Below are positions 44,301-52,969 of a stretch of 64,000 bases of DNA, piece after piece; the first letter of the stretch is position 1; every line of letters begins with the position of its first letter. Under the pieces are notes generated by a model. It ran no database searches, was not told where the DNA came from, and worked only from the letters and a program-made list of their open reading frames with translations. The DNA is from Aggregicoccus sp. 17bor-14 (lineage in GTDB: Bacteria; Myxococcota; Myxococcia; Myxococcales; Myxococcaceae), in contig NZ_VJZZ01000019.1 of NCBI RefSeq assembly GCF_009659535.1, positions 54,514-118,513 on the forward strand, given 5' to 3'. The position numbers and the translations under genes are program-made.

Positions 44301-45272
44301 CTACCGCACGCGGCCCGCAGGCGGCAGCGGCGGCGGCGCGGGCGCTGCGGCCGGCCCCTCCGCGTCATCGAGCTCCCGGCTGAACTCCTCGCGGGTGAGC
44401 AGCCCCTTGCGGGCCATGATCCGCATCAGCGCCCAGAACTTGCGCTCCAGCTCCTCCACGTCGCTCGTCTCGCGGGCGGCGCCGGCCTCGCCCAGGAGGT
44501 ACGCGAGGTCCGCGCCCAGGCCCTTCGCGCTCGAGGCCGCCGCGGGCACGGGGCGCGCAGGCGCCGCGGCGCCCGGACGCAAGTCCGCCGCGGGCCGCTG
44601 GGCCTCGCGCGCGGCGCGCCGCTGGGCCTCGCGCCGCTCGATCAGCGCGGCGAGCGCATTGCGCTCGGTGATCTCCCCGGCGGGCAGCGCCTCGCCGACG
44701 ATGACCGCCGGCTCCTCGTCCCCGTGCACCACCTCGGCGACGTCCAGCGTCGGCAGCTCGCCGGAGCCCACCTGCAGCGGCGCGCCGCCCGGGCCCACCA
44801 CCTGGCCCGCGCCGGCGGCCGAGTCGGGGCCGACCTTGTGGTAGTAGCGCAGGATGGCCTGGCGCACCTCGGAGAGGGGGGCCACGTGCGCGGCCACCTT
44901 GAGGCCGGTGGTGAACTCGATCTCCTCGAGCGCCGGCACGTTGAGCGGGTCGCTCATGGCCACGAGCAGGTGGCGCCGGCCGCGCAGGGTCTCCAGGGCG
45001 TAGGGGAACAGGTCGTGCTGCTCGCAGAAGCGGGCGCGCAGCATGTGGATCGCGCTCCACTCGGGCTGGACCTCCGAGAGCTGCGCCGCCGGAAGCCCCA
45101 GCGCCTCGCTCAGCACCTGCGCGAGCGTCGCGTCCGTGATCGCGCCCTGCGCGATCAGCACCGCCCCCAGCCGCTGCCGCCGCACCCGCTGCTCCGCCAG
45201 CCCCGCCTCCAGCTGGGCCGGGGTGATCGCCCCCCGCCCCAGGAGCAGCTCCCCGATGCGCTTCCTCGCCAT
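44301..45272 (-). CDS. stand-alone MshEN (GspE N-terminal) domain protein
   Basis: 323 residues from the ATG at 45272 (an in-frame ATG at 45284 is possible). The N-terminal 140 residues match the T2SS ATPase N-terminal / MshEN domain: RKRIGELLLGRGAITPAQLEAGL, a second similar repeat QRLGAVLIAQGAITDATLAQVL, then LLVAMSDPLNVPALEEIEFTTGL. MshEN can bind c-di-GMP. No ATPase domain follows; an Ala/Arg/Pro-rich linker leads to a short helical C-terminus (about 265-305). It may regulate a pilus or secretion ATPase, or act in signalling near the PilZ activator. Confidence 0.85.
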   Translation of the reverse strand: MARKRIGELLLGRGAITPAQLEAGLAEQRVRRQRLGAVLIAQGAITDATLAQVLSEALGLPAAQLSEVQPEWSAIHMLRARFCEQHDLFPYALETLRGRRHLLVAMSDPLNVPALEEIEFTTGLKVAAHVAPLSEVRQAILRYYHKVGPDSAAGAGQVVGPGGAPLQVGSGELPTLDVAEVVHGDEEPAVIVGEALPAGEITERNALAALIERREAQRRAAREAQRPAADLRPGAAAPARPVPAAASSAKGLGADLAYLLGEAGAARETSDVEELERKFWALMRIMARKGLLTREEFSRELDDAEGPAAAPAPPPLPPAGRVR

Positions 45273-45573
45273 GGGGCCGGCCATAGCACCCGTCCGGAGC
45301 AGGGGTCAAAGCGGCAGGCAGGCACAAGCGGCTGCGCCCACTGCCCTGTTTTGCGGCCTGCCAACCCCCCACGAATCACAAATTTCCCGTGTAATTTCAC
45401 CAGTTAACGACCCGTGCCTACCTTGACACTCCGAGGGGGCATTCCTACAGTCTGGCGTCCTTGAAGATGCGTTTCGCTGCCCCCCGCGCCTTATTCCAGG
45501 CCGCTGGACGGCAGAGGAACGTGGCCCTGCCGCCCGGCGGTGGGCCAGCCGTGCTTACTGGAGGCAATACGCG
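45273..45573. other. 301-base divergent regulatory gap
   Basis: It separates the leftward MshEN gene from the rightward proton-channel operon. The middle (about 45371-45415) is the more A/T-rich part and sits just before a near-consensus promoter, so it could serve as an UP element. No gene is seen. Confidence 0.6.
45423..45451 (+). promoter_or_regulatory. near-consensus sigma-70 promoter of the TolQ/TolR operon
   Basis: TTGACA (45423-45428), exactly 17 bases, and TACAGT (45446-45451) make an almost perfect housekeeping promoter. The untranslated leader would be about 115 bases before the ATG at 45574. The strength of the match suggests high constitutive expression of the operon. Confidence 0.75.
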
Positions 45574-46311
45574 ATGAATCTGGGGTTCCTGACGCAGCTT
45601 TCCCTGCTGGCCGCCGCCGGCTCCGACCGTTCCTTCTTCGACGAGCTCGCTCGTCGCTGGGAGGCAGGCCAGGCCGGCATGTACCCCATCGCGATCTGCA
45701 TGGTCATCGCGCTCGCGATCATCATCGAGCGCAGCCTGGTGCTCTTCGCCAAGGCCTCCATCAACAAGGAGGGCTTCCTGCGCGGCCTGAAGAAGCACAT
45801 CTACGCGGGTGACCTGGACAAGGCGATCAACTACGTGGCGGGCCAGAAGCCCACCCCGCTGACCAACGTCATCAAGGCCGGCCTGATGAACGTCCCGAAG
45901 GGCCAGGACGAGGTCCAGGCCGCGCTGGACGAGGCGAGCCTGCGCGAGACCCCGCGCATCGAGGCGCGCACCGGCTACCTCGCCATGCTCGGCAACGCCG
46001 CGATGCTCGCGGGTCTGCTCGGTACGGTGAACGGCCTCATCACCTGCTTCGAGGCGGTGGCGACCGTGAACCCGGCCGACAAGGCGACCATTCTCGCCAA
46101 CGGCATCTCCGAGGCCATGAACTGCACGGGCTTCGGTCTGCTCGTCGCGATCCCCTCGCTGGTGGCCTTCTCCATCCTCATGGGCCGCACCCAGAGCATC
46201 ATCAACGACATCAACGAGACCAGCGTCTCGGTGCTCAACCTCATCGTGAACAACCGCGAGAAGTTCAAGAACGCCACCGTGGCGGTCGCGGCGTCCCACG
46301 ACGAGGAGTAG
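45574..46311 (+). CDS. TolQ/ExbB/MotA-family proton channel subunit (AglR-like)
   Basis: 245 residues, ATG after ggagg. Three membrane segments are visible: about 34-57 (MYPIAICMVIALAIIIERSLVLF), about 138-160 (LGNAAMLAGLLGTVNGLITCF) and about 180-205 (FGLLVAIPSLVAFSILMG), the fixed pattern of the MotA_ExbB family. The conserved loop IEARTGYLAMLGN precedes the second segment. It forms a pentameric proton channel with TolR/ExbD subunits. Two such subunits follow in the same operon, the arrangement of the Myxococcus gliding motor AglRQS; that identification is a strong hint, not proof. Confidence 0.92.
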   Translation: MNLGFLTQLSLLAAAGSDRSFFDELARRWEAGQAGMYPIAICMVIALAIIIERSLVLFAKASINKEGFLRGLKKHIYAGDLDKAINYVAGQKPTPLTNVIKAGLMNVPKGQDEVQAALDEASLRETPRIEARTGYLAMLGNAAMLAGLLGTVNGLITCFEAVATVNPADKATILANGISEAMNCTGFGLLVAIPSLVAFSILMGRTQSIINDINETSVSVLNLIVNNREKFKNATVAVAASHDEE

Positions 46312-46340
46312 CAGCACCGCAGCACCCCTCCGGTAGCGCG

Positions 46341-46365
46341 CGGGGCCCCTGTCGCGGGGGCCCCG
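46341..46365 (+). terminator. hairpin between the TolQ-like and first TolR-like genes
   Basis: CGGGGCCCC and GGGGCCCCG pair over 9 bases around a 7-base loop. It sits 30 bases after the TolQ-like stop, inside the operon. It could stop part of the transcripts or protect the upstream message end, so that the channel subunit is made in excess. Confidence 0.5.
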
Positions 46366-46480
46366 TTCCCGGCGGGCGCAGCGCAAGAGCAGCAGCGGTC
46401 AGCAGCAGTCGGGGTCTGGTGCAGTCACGTGGCGCGCCCAGCGGGCAGCGCCCAGCGGTAGCGGGAAAAGGGAGTGTGGC

Positions 46481-46969
46481 ATGGCTGGCGGAATGGACAT
46501 CGGGGCGAGTGGCAAGGGTGGCAAGAAGCCGCTCGATACCGCCATCAACCTGGTCCCCTTCATCGACCTGATGGCAGTGACCATCAGCTTCCTCATCATG
46601 ACGGCCGTGTGGACGCAGATCGGCCGCCTCCAGGTCTCGCAGGCCGGCGGCGCGGACATCGAGCAGCCGCAGGAGGACACGACGAAGACCGTGACCCTCA
46701 CCCTGGTCGTCACCCAGGAGGAGATGCGGCTCACCGCGGATCAGACGACCTACGACCCCATCAAGATCTCGCGCCTGGACGGCGGCAAGCTCGACCTCTC
46801 GAAGGTCACCGAGCGCATCAAGGAGATCAAGAGCAACCTGCCGGACCAGGTGGCCATCACCGTGCAGCCCGAGGACAAGGTGAAGTACGACGACCTCGTG
46901 CGCATCATCGACGAGTGCATCGGCGCCGGGCTCCCCCAGGTGAGCCTCGCCGCGACGCAGGCCTCCTAG
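46481..46969 (+). CDS. TolR/ExbD-family subunit (AglQ-like)
   Basis: 162 residues. A Gly/Lys-rich N-terminus (1-20) precedes a single membrane helix at about 24-43 with the proton-carrying Asp29 in NLVPFIDLMAVTIS, followed by a periplasmic ExbD domain (about 70-160). In Myxococcus AglQ the matching residue is, as far as I recall, Asp28, which is essential for gliding. The domain contains KVKYDDLVRIIDECIGAG, typical of the fold that binds peptidoglycan or partner proteins. Confidence 0.92.
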   Translation: MAGGMDIGASGKGGKKPLDTAINLVPFIDLMAVTISFLIMTAVWTQIGRLQVSQAGGADIEQPQEDTTKTVTLTLVVTQEEMRLTADQTTYDPIKISRLDGGKLDLSKVTERIKEIKSNLPDQVAITVQPEDKVKYDDLVRIIDECIGAGLPQVSLAATQAS

Positions 46970-47005
46970 CCCTCCCGTACCTTTCAGAGCGAGCAACCGA
47001 CTCCC

Positions 47006-47629
47006 ATGTCCATCCAGGTTCCCGGTAAGCGGTACGGCAAGCGCCTCCAGCACTCGAAGGTGTTCGGGCACGGCGCGCACGGCAAGAAGAGCGGCTACGC
47101 CGACCTGCTCATCACCCCGCTCGTCGACATGTTCGTGATCATCGTGCTCTTCCTCATCGCGAACTTCAGCGCGACGGGCGAGGTGCTGATGATGACCAAG
47201 GACATCCAGCTTCCCGAGGCGGCGAACGTCAAGGAAGTGGAGATGCACCCGGTGGTGATGGTCTCCCCCGAGCAGGTGAGCGTGAGCGGCACCGTCATCG
47301 GGCGCGTGGACGACCTGGTGAAGGACGACAGCTACCTCTCCATCCCCGCGCTCGAGGAGAAGCTGCGCGAGATGAAGAAGCAGTACGAGGACCTGCACGC
47401 CATGGCCAAGGACGACGCCAACGGCTTCAAGGGCGACGTGAACATCCAGGGCCACAAGGACGTGGACTTCGGCATCATCAAGCGCGTGCTCGCCTCGTGC
47501 GCGAACGCGGGCTACTACAACACCAACTTCGCGGTCATCAACAAGGGCAGCGGCGAGCCGGCGCCCCAGGCCTCGGCGGGCGGCAGCGCCACCGGCGGCA
47601 GCGCCGCAGCCTCGGCCACCCCGCAGTAG
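47006..47629 (+). CDS. second TolR/ExbD-family subunit (AglS-like)
   Basis: 207 residues. A basic N-terminus (1-32) is followed by a membrane helix at about 33-53 (DLLITPLVDMFVIIVLFLIA) with Asp41 as the expected proton-binding residue. The periplasmic region is longer than usual, with a charged segment LEEKLREMKKQYEDL (about 115-130), the ExbD fold ending near 185, and a Gly/Ala/Ser-rich tail. It lies 36 bases after the first TolR-like gene and closes the operon. Two unequal TolR-type partners per TolQ suggest a heteromeric stator. Confidence 0.92.
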   Translation: MSIQVPGKRYGKRLQHSKVFGHGAHGKKSGYADLLITPLVDMFVIIVLFLIANFSATGEVLMMTKDIQLPEAANVKEVEMHPVVMVSPEQVSVSGTVIGRVDDLVKDDSYLSIPALEEKLREMKKQYEDLHAMAKDDANGFKGDVNIQGHKDVDFGIIKRVLASCANAGYYNTNFAVINKGSGEPAPQASAGGSATGGSAAASATPQ

Positions 47630-47653
47630 CGCTCCGAGCGCACGCAGCACCCG

Positions 47654-47682
47654 ACGCCTCGGTCCTCGACGGACCGGGGCGT
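47654..47682 (+). terminator. terminator after the proton-channel operon
   Basis: ACGCCTCGGTCC pairs with GGACCGGGGCGT (12 pairs including one T-G) around a 5-base loop, followed by a T-containing tail TCGTGTTCT. It lies 25 bases after the second TolR-like stop. Confidence 0.6.
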
Positions 47683-47703
47683 TCGTGTTCTCTGGGCCCC
47701 TCC

Positions 47704-48375
47704 ATGCCCGACTCCGCCCGCACCGCCCCCCGCTTCGCCGCCGCCCTCTTCGACCTGGACGGCACGCTCGTGGACTCGCTCGAGGACATCGCCGGGGCGA
47801 TGAACTGGGCGCTCGCGCAGCACGGGCTGCCCACCCACCCGCACGAGGCCTACCGCCACTTCGTGGGCGAGGGCGTGCGCGTGCTGGTGAGCCGCGCGAG
47901 CAACGAGGCCCCCGGGGCGCTGCAGGCGGCGCTGCTGGAGAGCTACCGCGCGCACTACGCCGAGCACCTGCTGGACCACACGCGCCCCTTTCCCGGCGTG
48001 CGGGCGCTGCTCGAGCGGCTGGTGGCCGCGGGCACGCGGCTCGCGGTGCTGAGCAACAAGTCGGACGGCTACACGCGGCAGCTGGTGGAGGCGCTCTTTC
48101 CCGGGGTGCCCTTCGGGGCGGTGTACGGCGAGCGGCCGGGGGTGGCGCGCAAGCCGGACCCCTCGGCCGCGCTCGCGCTCGCGGCGGAGCTGGGGGTGGC
48201 GCCCGCGGCCTGCGCCTTCGTGGGCGACACGCCGGTGGACATGAAGACGGCGCGGGCGGCCGGCATGCACGCGGTGGGGGTGACCTGGGGCTTTCGCGGC
48301 GAGGCGGAGCTGCGCGCGCACGGGGCCCAGGCGCTCGCGCAGAGCGCGCAGGAGCTGGCGGCGGCGCTGCTGTGA
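47704..48375 (+). CDS. gph: phosphoglycolate phosphatase-like HAD hydrolase
   Basis: 223 residues. Motif I FDLDGTLVDS is near residues 16-25, followed by a four-helix cap, motif II in LAVLSNKSDGYT, the KPDP lysine in VARKPDPSAA and motif IV FVGDTPVDMKTARAAGM. This pattern and length are typical of Gph, which dephosphorylates 2-phosphoglycolate formed during DNA repair or oxygenation side reactions. Related HAD phosphatases (for example pyrophosphatase PpaX) look similar, so the substrate is probable, not certain. A hairpin overlapping its 3' end serves the convergent gene. Confidence 0.82.
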   Translation: MPDSARTAPRFAAALFDLDGTLVDSLEDIAGAMNWALAQHGLPTHPHEAYRHFVGEGVRVLVSRASNEAPGALQAALLESYRAHYAEHLLDHTRPFPGVRALLERLVAAGTRLAVLSNKSDGYTRQLVEALFPGVPFGAVYGERPGVARKPDPSAALALAAELGVAPAACAFVGDTPVDMKTARAAGMHAVGVTWGFRGEAELRAHGAQALAQSAQELAAALL

Positions 48376-48380
48376 AAAAG

Positions 48381-48420
48381 CCGCGCGGGCCGGCCCCGAG
48401 GAGAGGGCCGACCCGCGCGG
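48381..48420 (-). terminator. factor-independent terminator of the leftward TM2 gene
   Basis: CCGCGCGGG pairs with CCCGCGCGG and, after a C/A mismatch, CGGCCC pairs with GGGCCG around an 8-base loop. On the minus strand the stem is followed by CTTTTTC (A run at 48375-48379 on the plus strand). It overlaps the end of the phosphatase gene on the other strand. Confidence 0.7.
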
Positions 48421-48444
48421 GTGCTGCAGGGTGGGGGCGCTGCG

Positions 48445-48663
48445 TCAGCCGTAGCGCAGGCCCCGCTCCTTGTCCTCGGCGCGGTTGTGCGCCGTGGCGG
48501 CCGCGATGAGGTGGCACACCCAGCCGAAGCAGCCGCCGGTGCCGATCCACAGGCCGGGGGTGACGATGAGCCAGAAGAGCCCGCGCAGGATGTCTCCGTT
48601 GTAGATCTGCCCCACGCCAGGGATGAGGAACGAGAGCAGGGCTGCGACGCCGGGACGCGACAT
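48445..48663 (-). CDS. small TM2-like membrane protein
   Basis: 72 residues, ATG at 48663 behind an aaggaggt ribosome binding site, close to perfect. Two membrane helices (about 5-22 and 28-55) are joined by the short loop GQIYNGDILRGLFW, which matches TM2-type domains (GxxxF/YxG...G). A charged tail follows. Proteins of this size are common in bacteria and have no established role. It ends at a strong terminator. Confidence 0.8.
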   Translation of the reverse strand: MSRPGVAALLSFLIPGVGQIYNGDILRGLFWLIVTPGLWIGTGGCFGWVCHLIAAATAHNRAEDKERGLRYG

Positions 48664-48822
48664 GGTCGGGTGACCTCCTTGCCCCTTCCTACGGGCGGGC
48701 CCCAGGCCCATTGCATCCGGGCGCCGGGCGCCCCGCGCGGGGGGGCTCCCCCCTCGGCAGGGCGGCCAGGCGTCCGGGCCTGAGGCCGCGATTTTGGCCC
48801 GGACCCCTTCCGCCTCTACGAT

Positions 48823-51312
48823 GTGCGCTTCTTCCGCCCGGTCCGGGCGGATGGACGGGGGCTCCCCACCATCCTGCAGCTCGCCCACATCCTGAAGCCC
48901 CCGCGGCTGCGCTACGGGCTTGCGCTGCTCGGGACGGCGCTCGCGTACTGGCTGACGGCGCGGTTCGGGCTCGCCTTCGCCACGGTGCACGGCGCGGTGA
49001 GCCCGGTGTGGCCGCCCACCGGCCTGTCCGTCGCGCTGCTGCTGCTGGGCGGGCCGCGGCTCGCACCGGGCATCTTCCTGGGCGCCATCGCGGCGGACCT
49101 CGTGCCCGCGGACGGGCACTGCCCGCTCGCGCTGGGCATGGCGGTGGGCAACGCGCTCGAGCCGCTGGTGGCCGTGTGGCTGCTGCGGTGGGCGCAGCTG
49201 GACCTGCGGCTGGGGCGCACCCGGGACGTGCTCCGCTTCGCCGTGGGCGGCGCCGCGCTGCCGGCGCTGGTGAGCGCGGGCATCGGCGTGAGCACCCTCT
49301 TCCTGACGGGGGCGATGCCCGCGGGCCAGGCGCTCACGGCGCTGTGGGTGTGGTGGCTGGGCAACGCCATGGGGGCACTCATCGTCACACCTGCGCTGCT
49401 GCAGCTCGCGCGGCTGCGCAGCTGGGGGCTCGCGGGCAGGGGGCCCGAGACGCTCGCGGCGCTCGCGCTCACGGCGCTGGTGGGGCTCGCGGTGTTCCTG
49501 CGGCCCACCGGCGGGGGCAGCGCGGTGCTGGTGCCCGCGTTCCTGCTCTTTCCGCTGTGCGTGTGGAGCGCGCTGCGCCTGGGGCCCGAGGGGGCGGCGC
49601 TCGCGAACCTCATCCTGGGCGCGCTGTGCATCGGCGGCACCGTGCAGGGGCTGGGGCCCTTCGGCGGCCAGGCGCACACGCAGGACCTGCTCCTCCTGCA
49701 GCTGTTCCTCGGGGTCATCGCGGGCACGGCGCTGCTGGTCGCGGCGGCCACCAGCGAGCGCCAGCGGGTGGCGGCGCGCTTCGCGCTCTTCGCCACCACG
49801 GTGCGCAGCGTGCAGGAGGGCGTGGTCATCAGCGAGGTGCTGCCGGCGGGCGGCGGCCTGCGCATCGTGTTCGCGAACGAGGCGCTCGCGGCGCTCCTGG
49901 GCTACCGCCCGGAGGAGCTGGTGGGGCGCACGCCGCGCTCGCTGCTGGGCCTCGCGCTGGACCCGGAGACGCGCGCGCGCCTGGACCGTGCCCTGGCGGA
50001 GGGCAGTCACCTGCGCGTGGAGGTGACGCTGGCGCGCAAGGACGGCACCCTCGTGCAGACCGAGCAGCAGCTCTCGCCCGTGCGCGACGCGGACGGGCGG
50101 CTCACCCACTTCGTGGCCACGCACCGCGACGTGACGGCGCTCAAGCAGCTGCAGGCGCGGCAGCTCGCGAGCGAGCGCATCGCCTCCATGGCCACGCTCG
50201 CGGCCGGGGTGGGGCACGAGATCAACAACGCGCTCGCCTACCTCAGTGCGAGCCTGCAGGTGGCGCAGCAGCGGCTCGCGCGCCAGAACGCGGGCGAGGA
50301 GGTGCGCGGCCGCGTGGAGGACGCGCTGGAGGGCGCCGAGCGCATCGGGCGCATCGTGCGCGAGCTGCGCATGTACAGCCGCGGCGGCAGCGAGGACCGG
50401 CGCGCGCCGCTCGAGCTCCCGGTGCTGGTGGGCCCGGCGCTGCGCATGGCGAGCCACGCGCTGCAGGCCAAGGCGCAGCTGGTGCAGGAGCTGGAGCCCG
50501 CGCCGCGGGTGCTGGGGGACGAGGCGCGCCTGGGCCAGGTGCTGCTCAACCTCCTGATGAACGCGGGGCAGGCGGTGAGCGGGCCGCCCGAGCGCAACGT
50601 CATCCGCGTGCGCACCGGCACCGACCCCCAGGGCCGCGCGCTGCTCGAGGTGGAGGACAGCGGCGTGGGCATCGCGCCCGAGGCGCTGCCCCACCTCTTC
50701 GAGCCCTTCTTCACCACGAAGGCGGAGGGCGGCGGCACCGGGCTGGGGCTCGCCATCTGCCGGCAGATCGTGGAGGCGCACGGCGGCGAGCTGCGCGTGC
50801 GCAGCACCCGCGGCCAGGGCAGCGTGTTCTCCGTGCACCTGCCGCCCGCGCCCGCCCCGGCGCAGGCCGCCGCTCCGGCGAGCGCCCCGGCCTCCGGCGC
50901 CCAGCAGCCCGGGCCCGGACCCGCCTCCCGGCGCGGGCGCATCCTCATCATCGAGGACGAGGTGCGGCTCGCCCAGTCCATGCGCCTGCTGCTCGAGCCC
51001 GCGCACGAGGTGGTCACCACCACGCGCGGCAGCGAGGCGCTCACCTGGATGGAGCACGGCCAGCGCTTCGACGTGGTGCTCTGCGACCTGCACATGCCGG
51101 AGACCACCGGCATGGACGTGTACATGGAGCTGCACCGCAGCGCGCCCGCGCTCGCCGAGCGGCTCGTCTTCCTCTCCGGCGGCGCCTTCACCCCCGCGGC
51201 GCTCGACTTCATGTCGCGCGTGAAGAACCCCGTGCTGCAGAAACCCGTGCGCCCGGAGGCGCTGCTCGCCGCGGTGGACGCGGCACTCGCCCGCCCGGCT
51301 CCGCGCAGCTAA
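48823..51312 (+). CDS. MASE1 hybrid sensor histidine kinase with C-terminal receiver
   Basis: 829 residues from a GTG at 48823. The N-terminal part (about 30-305) has eight to ten membrane segments and the MASE1 pattern GAVSPVWPPTGLSVALLLLG, an integral-membrane sensor. A PAS domain (about 325-445), HisKA with His465 in AAGVGHEINNALAYL, a HATPase domain (about 565-670, with NLLMNAGQAV, DSGVGIAPEALPHLFEPFF and GTGLGLA), and after an Ala/Pro linker a receiver domain (about 705-825) with phospho-acceptor Asp755 in VVLCDLHMP complete it. Signal, kinase and first receiver are in one chain; phosphotransfer to another protein is expected but no partner is adjacent. Confidence 0.93.
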   Translation: MRFFRPVRADGRGLPTILQLAHILKPPRLRYGLALLGTALAYWLTARFGLAFATVHGAVSPVWPPTGLSVALLLLGGPRLAPGIFLGAIAADLVPADGHCPLALGMAVGNALEPLVAVWLLRWAQLDLRLGRTRDVLRFAVGGAALPALVSAGIGVSTLFLTGAMPAGQALTALWVWWLGNAMGALIVTPALLQLARLRSWGLAGRGPETLAALALTALVGLAVFLRPTGGGSAVLVPAFLLFPLCVWSALRLGPEGAALANLILGALCIGGTVQGLGPFGGQAHTQDLLLLQLFLGVIAGTALLVAAATSERQRVAARFALFATTVRSVQEGVVISEVLPAGGGLRIVFANEALAALLGYRPEELVGRTPRSLLGLALDPETRARLDRALAEGSHLRVEVTLARKDGTLVQTEQQLSPVRDADGRLTHFVATHRDVTALKQLQARQLASERIASMATLAAGVGHEINNALAYLSASLQVAQQRLARQNAGEEVRGRVEDALEGAERIGRIVRELRMYSRGGSEDRRAPLELPVLVGPALRMASHALQAKAQLVQELEPAPRVLGDEARLGQVLLNLLMNAGQAVSGPPERNVIRVRTGTDPQGRALLEVEDSGVGIAPEALPHLFEPFFTTKAEGGGTGLGLAICRQIVEAHGGELRVRSTRGQGSVFSVHLPPAPAPAQAAAPASAPASGAQQPGPGPASRRGRILIIEDEVRLAQSMRLLLEPAHEVVTTTRGSEALTWMEHGQRFDVVLCDLHMPETTGMDVYMELHRSAPALAERLVFLSGGAFTPAALDFMSRVKNPVLQKPVRPEALLAAVDAALARPAPRS

Positions 51313-51335
51313 GCTGTGCCCTGCAGACCCCTCCC

Positions 51336-52250
51336 ATGACGAAGTCCCCGAAGCCGCAGCTCCTGTCCCGTCGGCCCCGCCCCGGCCTGCTCCTCGCCCT
51401 GGCGCTCGCGCCCGCGGGCGCGGCGCGCGCGGCCCCGCGCGGCCAGCCCCTGGGCGTGCCCAGCCGCAGCGCGCCGGACGCCGAGGCGCCCGCCGCCGAG
51501 GCACCCGAGGCGGGGACCCTGGGCGCGGCCCCGGGCCGGGCCCCCGCGCCGGAGCTGGGCGTGCCCGAGGAGAGCAGCCGCCCGGTGCGCATGCCGGGCC
51601 CCTCGCGCCGGCTCGTGCAGGCCACGGACTCCAGGCCCCCCGGCGCCCCCGGCCCGGCGCCGGCCCGCCCGCCCGCGCCCGCCGCGGAGGCCCCGGCGCC
51701 CGCCGCGTACGGCGCCGGCCGCAAGCTGCCGCCCCCCGAGCTGCGCCGCAGCGTGGCGGCCGCGGTGGGCGGGCTGTTCCCCTTCTCCGTCGGGCCCACG
51801 ATGCCGCGCTTCTCGCTGCAGCTGAGCGGCCCCTGGCTGAAGGAGGGGCTGGGGGTGGCGCGCGTGGAGTGGCTCGCCACGGCGGCCTTCGGCTACTCGG
51901 GGCGCGAGACGGTGAGCTTCAGCGGCACCTCGCAGGACGACACGCTGGCCACCGAGCTGATGCCCGGCGCGCGCCTGCTCTACCCGGTGCACCCGCGCCT
52001 CAACGTCTCGCTCGAGGTGTCCGCGGGGCTCTCGCTCGCGCACCGCAGCGCGACGCTGCACACGCTCACCGGCGCCACCCACCACAGCGACCTGGACTGG
52101 GGCGCGGTGGGGCGCGTAGCGATCGGCGGCCAGATCCCGCTGGACGACCGGCTGCGGCTCTTCATCGAGCCGGTGGCCGTGCAGACCTACGTGGCGAGCG
52201 GCGAGGGCCCTGCCTGGAGCATGCAGTTCGGGCTCGCCTACACGTACTGA
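51336..52250 (+). CDS. outer-membrane beta-barrel protein with Pro/Ala-rich linker
   Basis: 304 residues from the ATG at 51336. A signal peptide (about 1-33) precedes a long Ala/Pro-rich linker (about 34-130). The last 165 residues alternate hydrophobic and polar residues as transmembrane strands (SVAAAVGGLFPFSVG, RVEWLATAAFGYSG, LNVSLEVSAGLSLAHR, WGAVGRVAIGGQIPL) and end in SMQFGLAYTY, a good C-terminal barrel signature. The function is unknown. It is convergent with the YqaA-type gene, 7 bases apart. Confidence 0.72.
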   Translation: MTKSPKPQLLSRRPRPGLLLALALAPAGAARAAPRGQPLGVPSRSAPDAEAPAAEAPEAGTLGAAPGRAPAPELGVPEESSRPVRMPGPSRRLVQATDSRPPGAPGPAPARPPAPAAEAPAPAAYGAGRKLPPPELRRSVAAAVGGLFPFSVGPTMPRFSLQLSGPWLKEGLGVARVEWLATAAFGYSGRETVSFSGTSQDDTLATELMPGARLLYPVHPRLNVSLEVSAGLSLAHRSATLHTLTGATHHSDLDWGAVGRVAIGGQIPLDDRLRLFIEPVAVQTYVASGEGPAWSMQFGLAYTY

Positions 52251-52257
52251 GCAGGCG

Positions 52258-52842
52258 CTAGACGCGCAGCCAGCGGCGCGCGCTGGGGCCGACGAAGCGC
52301 ATGAAGCCGGCCACCACGAAGAAGCGCACCGTGCGCCCGATGACGAGCGCGAGGAAGAACTGGGGCAGGGGCACGCCCACGGCGCCGCTGCCGATGGCCA
52401 CGATCTTCAGCGGGGTGGGCAGCACCGAGCAGAGCGCGGCGAGCATCCAGATGTTGCGCCCCAGCAGCTCGGCGACGGTGGCGTGGATGCCGAAGCGGTC
52501 CACGCGGAAGTTGGGGTCGAAGTGCAGGAAGTTGATGGCGCCGCCGTGCAGCAGCGTGCCCAGCCAGTACCCGATGAGCCCGCCCACGATGCTCGCGGCG
52601 ATGCCCACCAGCGAGTAGCGCACCCAGCGGTTCGGGCGCGCGAGCACCATGGGCACCAGCAGGGCGAAGGGCGGGATGGGGAACACCGAGCCGTCCACCA
52701 CCGAGACCGCGGCCATCGCGAGCAGCGCGTGCGGGCTCGCGCTCATCGCCTCCACGCGCAGGTAGAGGCGGCGGTACCAGGAGGGCCGGGGAGCAGCGTC
52801 GGGGGAGGTGGCGTCGGAGGGGGAGGAGCTGAAGTCCGGCAT
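52258..52842 (-). CDS. YqaA-family inner membrane protein (DedA/SNARE-associated type)
   Basis: 194 residues from the ATG at 52842. After 40 mostly polar residues there are four to five membrane segments. The core has FPIPPFALLVPMVLARPNRWVRYSLVGIAA near 62, a GGLIGYWLGTLLHGG segment and SVLPTPLKIVAIGSGAVGVPLPQFFLALVIGR, the YqaA / SNARE-associated pattern related to DedA. These proteins are thought to move lipids or support membrane homeostasis. The exact substrate is unknown. Confidence 0.82.
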   Translation of the reverse strand: MPDFSSSPSDATSPDAAPRPSWYRRLYLRVEAMSASPHALLAMAAVSVVDGSVFPIPPFALLVPMVLARPNRWVRYSLVGIAASIVGGLIGYWLGTLLHGGAINFLHFDPNFRVDRFGIHATVAELLGRNIWMLAALCSVLPTPLKIVAIGSGAVGVPLPQFFLALVIGRTVRFFVVAGFMRFVGPSARRWLRV

Positions 52843-52969
52843 GAGGCGGCGCACCCTAGCGGAAAGCAGGGGCGCTGCCAGCCCTCCCACCGCCCTACAC
52901 GTGCCGTCCTGTCCGCAAGGCGGGCGGGCGCGCGCGCAGCGGCCGCGCGCGGGGTTAACTTGGAGGCCC

